Part shown: positions 47,673-56,459 of the stretch, one piece after another
Layout of the letters: each line of letters opens with the position of its first letter
How positions within the stretch are numbered: the first letter of the stretch is position 1
Source: Cryptomeria japonica
Taxonomy: Eukaryota > Streptophyta > Pinopsida > Cupressales > Cupressaceae
Length of the DNA stretch: 64,000 nt
NCBI RefSeq assembly: GCF_030272615.1
Contig: NC_081415.1
Span: forward strand, 510,885,873 to 510,949,872
Direction: 5' to 3'
Position numbers and translations under genes: made by a program
The notes under the pieces: model-generated
What the model saw: only the letters and a program-made list of their open reading frames with translations
Told to the model about the DNA's origin: nothing
Databases searched by the model: none

Positions 47673-50600
47673 ATGGGTTCTAAGCAATGTCAAAAGAAAA
47701 AAAAGAGGACAATGACAATGGACGAAATTCAAGCACAAAGAGAGAAGGAGGCAAAACGCCAAAGAGATCGAAGATCACAACAACGGCAATTGAATAAAAC
47801 TTCTGAAGCATCTAGTTCAATGTTTGTTGTAGATGAAACCATTGAAGACATCATGATGGATGCAAGAAATGTAGAACCACACATGGGTATGAGTGTTGAT
47901 GCAAATGTTGATGTGGATGCGAATCCTGGTATGTTTTTAAATCCTGATGACTATGATGCCAATCAAATTGCTGATTTAAATGAAGCTTGATATAAATTTC
48001 ATACACCAATACGAAAAGAAATAAAAATTGAAAATATTACACCACCCTCTCTAAAAGAAAATGAATATAATTTGTTTACTATTGATAGCAATGTGCTAGA
48101 TAATCTTAATGGGTTAGTTTCTTGGAGACAAATCAGAACACATGCAAACAGATTATATAAACAATTTTTCTATAATAAAAAGTTAGGATTCCAATGTCAA
48201 TCAATGCTACAATTAATAAAAATGTTAAAAATGCATAAAGTCATGAAAAAAATAGGTATTTATGCAAAACCAAAAAGAAAAGATGAATCATATAAGCAAG
48301 TTGTATCTACTGTTGCCAGTGTCATCGATTCTATAGGAAAAACAAGTCAATCTAAAGATAAGAATGCAGCACGTAGAGTTATAACGACTGCTATAGTTGA
48401 CAAAATGATTGTTAGTAAAAGAATGTTAAGTGATATAAGTGGCTATTTGAACTTACATCGTAGAACCTTGTCAAGAGCGGCCAAAAGAAGAGACACAATT
48501 GAAATTGATCCACTAAACCATTGTTGGAGTTTTAGTGGTAGACTTCAAAGGTCGGACATGAAATTAAATGATGAAACTAAACAATTAATTGCAAAATTTT
48601 GGCATGATAACACTAGAGTTTCATCAAATGCTAAAGATGTTTTAAAGTTAAGGGTGGGATCAAAAATTCGTGATCCTCATCCAAAACATCTTCTTGACAT
48701 GACTCAAACTGAATTCTTTAAAAAATTTAGTGATGAATCTGTGTTAATGAATTTACGAATTAGTCAAAGATCATTTGAAAAATGCAAACCCTAGTATGTT
48801 AAAATCAATAAACAAAGAATATCTTCTTGTTGTAAAACTCATGTCCAGTTTCGTTACTATTATGATGTTTTTCGATATATTCATTGTATGTTGCATGGTA
48901 ATGATCTTGTGCAGGATTGTGGTGTTTATGTTCCACCTGAAACTATAAAAGATTTTATTGGAAGTTTATTTTGTAAACTACCTAATGAACAATTATTTCT
49001 TTCCAGTTCATGCATTTATGGTGTTTGCAATTTATGTGGGAACTATTCTTCGATAGGTGAATGTTTGCATGAACATGTTTCATCTGAGTTTGGACAAAAA
49101 ATGGTTGATGTTAGGAGATTTAAAAATATAGAATACCCTCTAAAGGATGGAAAGATGGGGAAACGTTTAGAATTGATTACAGAACAGAATAGTGTGAATG
49201 CATTTATTAGTGAGTTTAAAACTCATATTGTTCCAAAATATGTGAAACATTCCCAACATGCCCGATGGCTTGATGGATAGTTTCGCATATGCAAGAACAC
49301 ATTTCCAGTTGGAACAATAGTATCAGTTGTGGATTTTGCAGAAAATTATACTCTAAAACCACAAGAGGAAACTCAATCACAATACTACAACTCAGTGCAA
49401 GTGGCCATATTTGTGCACATTATATATAGACATGACCATGACAGTACAGAAGATAATAGAAAAATTTTGAGGGAGTATCATTTCTATGTTAGTGATAATC
49501 GATTACACTCTTCAGAGTTTGTCCAACATTGCTTCGAGGTATTTTATGATAATCTTAAGGAAAGAGAAATTGACATGAAACAGCATATGATATGGTCAGA
49601 TAACTGCACTGGACAATTCAAAAACGCAAGAATGTTTTATTGGCTATGCAAAGTTCACAAGATAACCAATGTCCAACATTTATGGAGTTTTTTTGAAGCG
49701 GGACATGGTAAGGGGGAACACGATGGAGCCGGTGCCTGTATAAAAAGAGCTCTTGCTAGAGAACAATTGAAATTCGAGGATGCAATGAAATTCAGAGATG
49801 CTCGTGCAGTTGTAGATTGGTGCAATTCAAAGTTGTCAAAAGGATCAACTAAAAACTCTGTAATTCGACGTTTCTTCTGGTTGATAGAGGAAGATAGTAT
49901 TCCTATTCGGCATGATTGTAATACCATCATTGGATCAGCTAAATGGCATTCGTTTAAGAGTTCTAATTCAAACACATGGACTATATTCACAAGGCAACTT
50001 GCTTGCTTTTGTCAGTTTTGTGTTTCCGGAGATTGGGAATTTTGTGAGAATAAAGAATGGGTTGAAGAATGGCAACAAAGATCATTGACACCCATAGATG
50101 CAAATGATCCGCATGAAAGAACTGATGAAGATATGGATCAAATGTTTGCATCAAATGACTATGATCGCATTTCATATCTTATACAACAAGGTAAAATTAT
50201 TTTTAAAATTTGTTTTGATTTATTAAATAGTACATAAATTTATAAAATCTTACAGTGTATATTTTTGTTTTTATTTCTCATTAAATATTAAAATAAAATT
50301 GTTTTGTGCACAGGACATGTCTATGCTGTTGTTGCACCAGAGGACAATGAAGAGGGGACAAAGTATTGGTTGGCTCGATGTGTAGAGCCAAAACATAAGC
50401 TAACTACTCCTCGAGTAGATGATGATGGTTATGACTATCCAACAGGATCTATGGTTGTTGTTGGCACTTGGCTACGCAAATATCGAACAAGAAAGAATGG
50501 ATTGCCCGCATTTGAAGATTATGAATTAGAGAAGAAGATTATACATTACTCACATTTGGTAGTGGCAACTAATATAAAATTGGATAGATATCGTGGCAGG

Positions 50601-50699
50601 CCTGCTAATAAACAATTATGGACTCTCTCTATGGAAGAGCACGAGACAATTATAGATGCTTTGCAAAAGAGAGAGGATGCAGATGGTATAACGGAATGA
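47673..50699 (+). pseudogene. DDD-type transposase gene with one intron and three in-frame stops
   Basis: The frame runs from ATG 47673 (context AAAATGG) to 50190, then through a 123-bp intron (50191-50313) to TGA at 50699: 968 codons with no frameshift. In-frame stops are at 47988-47990 (TGA), 48792-48794 (TAG) and 49278-49280 (TAG). The N-terminus is basic (KKKKR, then Arg/Gln-rich). A Cys/His cluster lies at about residues 447-468 (CIYGVCNLCG, GECLHEH). Likely catalytic Asp are D554 in VVDFAENY, D643 in WSDNCTGQFKN and D684 in GHGKGEHDGAG. Exon 2 encodes a separate C-terminal domain (YAVVAPED, YWLARCVEP, HYSHLVVATNI). It would cut and join DNA at the element ends. Family assignment is open, with Sola-like the leading guess. 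Confidence 0.88.
50191..50313 (+). other. Intron of the transposase gene
   Basis: Donor CAAG|GTAAAA and acceptor TTTTGTGCACAG|GA. Splicing joins the frame in phase 1 to give a Gly codon and removes an in-frame stop inside the intron. Confidence 0.85.
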
Positions 50700-51602
50700 A
50701 TCTAGTAAAATTTTGTTTCAGGTCTACCACAAGTAGAAGGCATCAATGAAAACAAAGTTATTTAAATAGACTGTTTATTTTATTTTAGATATGTCTTCTT
50801 GATTACATTTTGTGCACAATATACATAAATGAGAGACTATTGGTCAAATTTATGAATGAGATAATTATGTTTTAATCAAGTTCTATTCATTATATTTGTT
50901 AAATGATACTTTTTAATTTAGAATATATGTTATAATTATAAGATATGTTTCGATACTTAGTTCATGATGTATGCACATTTAGTTTATCTAATCACAAGAA
51001 CTATTTAAATGAAATTCCAAAAATAAAATTACAAGTCCACATAATGCCTATAAAGTTGTTTAAGCACAACTTCCATAAATAAAATTTCAAGTCCACATAA
51101 TATATAAAGTATGCACAAAATTTCAAGTCCACATAATTTCAAGTCAATATATATGATCTTATGTGCACATAATTTCAAGTCCACATAATATCTAATGGGC
51201 ACAATACACATAAAGTATGCATGTATAATATATATGATCTAATCCTATTATGAAACTATCCATATATATAAAGTATGTGTGTGCACGTGTAAACAAATAT
51301 GTAAAGCCTGTAAAATAGTACATATCAGAGCCAAATAAACAGTAAAATTTCAAGTCCACATAATCCATATAACATCTAATCCATATATATGTCTAGATGG
51401 TAACATGATGTTCACTCCACATAATATCTAATGTGCACAAAAAATATAAAGTATGCACAAAATATATATGATCTAATCCTATTATGCAACTATCCATATA
51501 TATAAAGTATGTGCACGTGTAAACAAATGTGTAAAGTCCATAAAAAAGTACATATCAAAGCCAAATAAACAGTAAAATCTAAGTGCTATCATCAATAACA
51601 TC
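50700..51602. repeat. Repeat-rich spacer between the convergent genes
   Basis: TTTCAAGTCCACATAAT recurs several times between 51020 and 51420. A segment of about 120 bp around ATATGATCTAATCCTATTAT at 51232 is repeated at about 51466, with GTAAACAAATGTGTAAAG-like and AAATAAACAGTAAAAT words. The 3' ends of both genes point into this spacer, so terminators should lie here, but none is clear. Confidence 0.8.
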
Positions 51603-52169
51603 TCATGGTCTCTTGTCCCCGGGACGTGGTCCAGATCCACCTGTCTCATGCTGTACAATAAAAAAATAATATTAAAATATTACTTGAAATTAACTATTAA
51701 AAGAATCATTTATCAAATATAGTAGAATTCGTAAATTAAGTTACAAACTTACCATATGCTCATCAGATCCTCTAGCAGTATCTCTCTTGTCCCCAGGACA
51801 TGGTCCAGATCCACCTGTCTCATGCTATACAATAAAAAAATAATATTAAAATATTACTTGAAATTAACTTTTAAAATAATCATTTATCAAATATAGTAGA
51901 ATCTGTAAATTAAGTTACAAACTTACCATATGCTCATCAGATCCTGTAGCATTATCTCTCTTGTCCTCGGGACGTGGTCCAGATCCACCTGTCTCATGTT
52001 GTACAATAAAAAAATAATATTAAAATATTACTTGAAATTAACTATTAAAAGAATCATTTATCAAATATAGTAGAATTCATAATTTAAGTTACAAACTTAC
52101 CATATGCTCATCAGACCCTCTAGCAGTATCTTGTGCAGTATCAACACCAAATGTAGTGCTAGCTAACTC
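51603..52169 (-). repeat. 174-bp tandem duplication of an exon plus intron
   Basis: Exon starts at 51650, 51824 and 51998 are exactly 174 bp apart. Each exon begins with codons for HETGGSGP, and the two complete copies end with GSDEHM before GTAAGT, as does the exon at 52169-52101. The last copy stops early at TGA 51603. Intron sequences are nearly identical as well. Confidence 0.92.
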
Positions 52170-53696
52170 CTGTACAAGGTCAAATTCAAAGTGTCCAATT
52201 AAATCTTAAATTAAGAGTCAAAATAAGATCAAATTAAGTATTACATATTAATACCTCAAAGGATGTCGATGTGCGTTCAAACTGGCTCTGATCAAAATTA
52301 TGAGGATAACCTATCCTAATGGTAGTGTCCACCTGCATACATGCATTTAATGAAATCATATTTAGTGAACATATATATGTGTACTAAATAATTTCAAGTT
52401 AAGTTACAATATTGTAAGAGTTCATATTTAATTTAAGAATTATAAGATACATACCATAGTTGGTGTCACAATAGTCAGACCCTCTTCTCGATGTGATGTA
52501 GAGGGTCCCTCATGACCTGAATCCTGGAGAAAGAAGCATTCAATGTATCAACAAGAAAATTTATATAGTATACGATGATAACATATTAACTTAAAAAGAT
52601 CTAGTACAATGTCTAGATAGAAATTTATACTATACCCCATAAGGTGTGCCGAGTTGTGTTCCAGTAGATGCAACATTGACTCTAATATTAGGCGTAGTCC
52701 TTATCTACATAAACAAAATTTATTTAATGAAGTATTAGATTGTATAAAAAAAGAGATGCACTTAGTTTATACCTATATTTAATGAAGTACATAAAAAGAT
52801 TGACATGTACATGTATATACATCTATACCTGGTCAAGATGAACATCCGAGCAAAGAAAATCCATATAAGATGTCATCATACTATCATCTGCTGCATCATG
52901 CTCATCTGGAACTGAAGTAGATCCTGCAGCACTAGTAGGACCTACCCACGTCTCATGACAACTCAAACACATATGTGGCATCCATCGAGGAGCAGATGCC
53001 ATGTGAGCAGCTTGCTCACTCAAGTTACCTGTGAGGGAAGTCAAAGCATCTAATGTCGAAATGAATGATGTATTTTGGACATCTGCAGGAATCGATGGAG
53101 CAACAAGTGGAACTATGGGTGGATCCGGTAGGGGATTATTACTCCGTGCCCCTAATCTATGCTGTGGCATTCCACGACCAACACCCTAGAATGACTTAAT
53201 ATCAAAATAATTTGGTTTTTGGTTCATTACAAACTCACAGTATAATTTCTTCAAAAAATAAAAAGGGACCTCATAATTACGATGTGGTGGATAATCAAAA
53301 ACCATCCACCATCTATCCCAAAAGTATCTAGCCATTTCTGGATGCACACACCACCTAATTGAAATTCTTTTCTGGTTAGGTTGCATTGGTTCTCTTGTTT
53401 TTGGATTGGTAAAATATGGACATAAATGAGCTTTGGTTATTTTCAAATCAGTGATTTGTCTATAAGTTAAACCATCGGCATAAAAATCATGCAACTCTTG
53501 TCATCGTCTATGAAATTGATCTAATTGAGAATCAACAGATCTAACTGACTCGACAACAGTTTGCATTGATTTTGCAAACTCTACAAGATGGGGTGGCGTG
53601 ACTTTCTCATTTTGGATAGCAGCAATGTTTTGTTCAATCACTTGTAGGTTTTCATTAATTTGTTCTCTTAAACGAATTTCATCCAATCTAGGGGGT

Positions 53697-53760
53697 TGTG
53701 GTGGTGGTGGTGGTGGTGGAGGTGGAGGAGGAGGAGGGGGTTGTGGTGGGGGATTTTCAC
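53697..53760. repeat. (GGT/GGA)n tract encoding polyproline on the minus strand
   Basis: A G-rich trinucleotide run inside exon 1 of the accessory gene. The plus-strand read gives polyglycine, a shadow frame. Confidence 0.9.
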
Positions 53761-53812
53761 CTAATAGTTCATCTATGTCAAAGACATCCATGATAGCAAA
53801 GAACTCCTGCAT

Positions 53813-56157
53813 ATATAAAGATATACATGAATTATATACAACTCTATGTCAAAGAAGAATCATTTGTTTTCATATATAATCTTTCTATAAAATTTAAGAT
53901 ATCAATCCATACACAAATTCTCTTACAAAGTTGAATAAGAAATGAAACTCTTACATAAAAATCAACACAACATGCCAACAATTAAAAACAAAATTAACCT
54001 TGCAATATTTACTTTTAAAATAATCAATTTCAACAATATTTTACACATACATTTATAATTATCAACTAGAATATTATTTTGACTAACATTCCAAATAAAA
54101 TTCCTAACATACTATATGATCCTCATTAATACACATCCATAATATTTCTTTAACGGATACATCTCCTTCAAATCATCACATCGTAATGCTTTTTATTTTA
54201 ATAATTGAAAGCTTTAGGAATGCGGTCACGCACAAAGGGGTCCACTATCATACTTGCAAGCACTTGTTCATCACAATATTTTATTGTTTAATATGCAAAA
54301 TTTTGAAAGATTTTGATATGTATAGACAAATTAAATTTTTCATATAATTAGAGGTGAAATCAATTTTGAATTCTACCTCAATGATTGAGGGGATCTTACA
54401 ATTTTGACTTTAAATATAGCTTCATTTATACTCTTTCATAAATAAACTAAAATAGAAGCTATAAAGAATTGCTAAATTCTAGCAATATATGTGTATGCAA
54501 GCAAGCATAAAAAATAGGATGTAAGGTGCTTAAATTGGCAACATAACATTGCATTACAAGAGTTCTTGAAAATAGCTCATATAATGATTTATTTATAGTC
54601 ATGAAGGATAGAGGATTAAATACTAAGATTGTTTTGAGAGATCAATGGAGTATATTGATTGAAAGGATTGTGTGCATTAGAAGCTTCCAAGTGGCAACTT
54701 ATGTTTGGTGCACATGAGGAGTTCATGATCCAAGAAATTTTTGAGGAAAAGGTCTTCTTAGGGGCGTATACACCAAGATGTTGTAAAAAAAGGTAGCCAA
54801 ATGACCAAAAAAAGATAAACACGAGTGCGTTATTGGGAAATTCATTTAACGCATTTGAGGTCTTTTTTGTAGTGATTTTTTCTTACACTATCCTAGGCTT
54901 GTTTACACTATCATAGGTTCATTAGGACTATCCTAGGTTCATTAGGATTGTCCCAAGTTCATTATGGCTTTCTTAGGCTCATTAGGACTTTCTTAGGTTC
55001 ATTAAGACTGTCCTACATTCATTAGGATCATTTGAGGCTCATTGGGACTATCATATGTTCATTGTGATTGTCCTAGGTTCATTAATTTAATTCGTGTGTT
55101 CATTAGGACTATCTCACGTTCTCAAATAGCTTCAACTAATATCTTAAACTAACTATTTTTTAAAAAAATAGCTCCTTAACAATTTAATATTATATACAAT
55201 CGAATATGATTTCAACTTCAAACCTTGTGCACCTTTTAAAACCAAAAGATGTTGTTAAAACCATTCTTCTAATATTAGCTTAATCATAACATAATCTAAT
55301 AAATCTTCCTCAAAATATCTACCAACTTCAAATCATATATTAAATCTTTTATAATATAAATTACATTCTAGATATACCAATATACTTCTACAGATATTCA
55401 AAATACTTCTTGGGAATTATATTTTTCAAATCTTTCGGATGTATATATAATTAGCACCCCATTTAGAAAAATCATTATCAATCAACATTATAAATCAAGA
55501 ATATTTTTTATTTTGTATTAATGAAATATATATTTGGCATATTAGCTTCCTTTATGAACCTATGTAAACCAAACTCCAATTTTAGTAACTTATCTAGCTT
55601 TGCTCTAAAATTGTGTCCATAATTGATCCTTTTATACCATCACATGACATAATAGGACCATAATAGGACCTTTATGCCATGACATGGCATAAACCTAAGC
55701 CTAAACTTTCATATCTAAAATTTGAAGAGTAATGTTAATTACTTTTAAGGTTATACTAATTTAGTGGTAACTTTTGTATTGCCTAATGAGGATTAAGAAC
55801 AATTTAGGTACATATGTTCGGTTTTATTTCAATTTCATTTTCGAACGTTTTTTTTTTTGTTTCCATTTCATTTTTCGGTTTTTTGTTTGTGTCGATTTCA
55901 TTTTGTTAATTATCTAGGTTTGGTTTTGGTTTCTAAATTTGTTGATTACGGTTTAGGGTTAACTGTTCAAAAATATTTTAGATCAAAATCAAGAATTTAC
56001 AAATATAAAAAATAATTTATTTATATGCTACTATTAAAAAAAACTAAATAATACACACAAAAAAATATATATATATACAAGAAAATTATGAAATGTGAAA
56101 ATAGATGACTGAATGTGTACCTGGGATAGTGGTGGAGGCTTGAAGTGGAAACCACAG
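53813..56157. other. Right arm of the transposon, non-coding
   Basis: AT-rich, upstream of the accessory gene, so its promoter should lie at the left end of this stretch. TATATATGCAG just before 53812 could also be a splice acceptor, so an upstream exon is possible. It holds the minisatellite at 54885-55125. No other gene is seen. Confidence 0.5.
54885..55125. repeat. Minisatellite, about 21-bp unit, about 11 copies
   Basis: Variants of CCTAGGTTCATTAGGACTAT follow one another, with most differences at two or three positions (for example TCTTAGGCTCATTAGGACTT, TCCTACATTCATTAGGATCA). Confidence 0.9.
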
Positions 56158-56395
56158 CATGGGGGCCCGTTTTTTATCTCTTCTTGTCAACTCACTGTAA
56201 CGGTGAAAATGAAAAATTGTCCAAAAAAACGGTAAAAATAGAATTTGAAAATGGGCCCCCGTTTTTTAAAAACGGGCCCCCGTTTTGTTTGTAAATGGGG
56301 GCCCGTTTTATTTGGCTTTGGCACCCCGTGACCTTTCGGCTCGGGAGGCCGAACCATTAACGGGCCCCCGTTTTTTAAAAATGGGGGCCCGTTTT
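56158..56395. repeat. Right cluster of GC-rich hairpin repeats
   Basis: Copies of the AACGGGCCCCCGTT family and its reverse complement lie at about 56158, 56251, 56271, 56294, 56358 and 56380, some with ATGGGC in place of ACGGGC. Between them is a GC-rich stretch (GGCACCCCGTGACC, TTTCGGCTCGGGAGGCCGAA) with its own inverted repeat. Confidence 0.93.
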
Positions 56396-56436
56396 GTGGA
56401 GCACGTTTTCCAACGCACAGACTTCCGCGAATTTGT

Positions 56437-56459
56437 GACTCATTAGCTTGCACATACCC
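56437..56459 (-). repeat. Right terminal inverted repeat of the 10-kb transposon
   Basis: Read inward on the minus strand: GGGT-AT-GTGCAAG-CTA-ATGAGTC. ATTA follows at 56460-56463. Confidence 0.9.

Larger units (their letters stand above)
51603..53812 (-). pseudogene. Accessory gene of the transposon, multi-exon, unknown function
   Basis: Predicted minus-strand exons: 53812-52829 (328 codons), 52704-52636, 52523-52455, 52332-52255, 52169-52101, 51998-51927, 51824-51753 and 51650-51603 (stop TGA). All introns are phase 0 with GT/AG ends (for example GTAAGT, GTATGT), except the acceptor before 51998, which now reads AA. The total is about 487 codons. The N-terminus is acidic, followed by a long Pro run (residues about 21-42), a possible coiled coil, and a Trp/Tyr/Phe-rich domain (RYFWDRWWMVFDYPPHRNYE). 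In-frame stops are at 53501-53503 (TGA) and 53186-53188 (TAG). I recognise no family. By position it is the element's second protein, perhaps DNA-binding. Confidence 0.75.
46416..56459. mobile_element. 10,044-bp DNA transposon with two convergent genes
   Basis: The element has imperfect 23-bp terminal inverted repeats and a 4-bp ATTA duplication, and its removal restores the interrupted Copia gag codons. Inside, from left to right, are a 22-bp palindrome, a non-coding left arm, a cluster of GC-rich hairpin repeats, a plus-strand transposase gene with one intron, a repeat-rich spacer, a minus-strand accessory gene with many exons, a non-coding right arm with a 21-bp minisatellite, and a second GC-rich hairpin cluster. 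A 4-bp TSD and a DDD-like transposase agree with Sola-type elements as described in the literature, but I could not compare sequences. Both genes carry in-frame stops, so this copy is probably inactive. Confidence 0.92.

Noticed and set aside
49655-49990. Minus-strand frame of 111 codons
   Set aside because: It is antisense to the conserved transposase core, which has the family motifs.
53598-53879. Plus-strand frame with a glycine run
   Set aside because: It is the antisense of the polyproline-coding exon of the minus-strand accessory gene.
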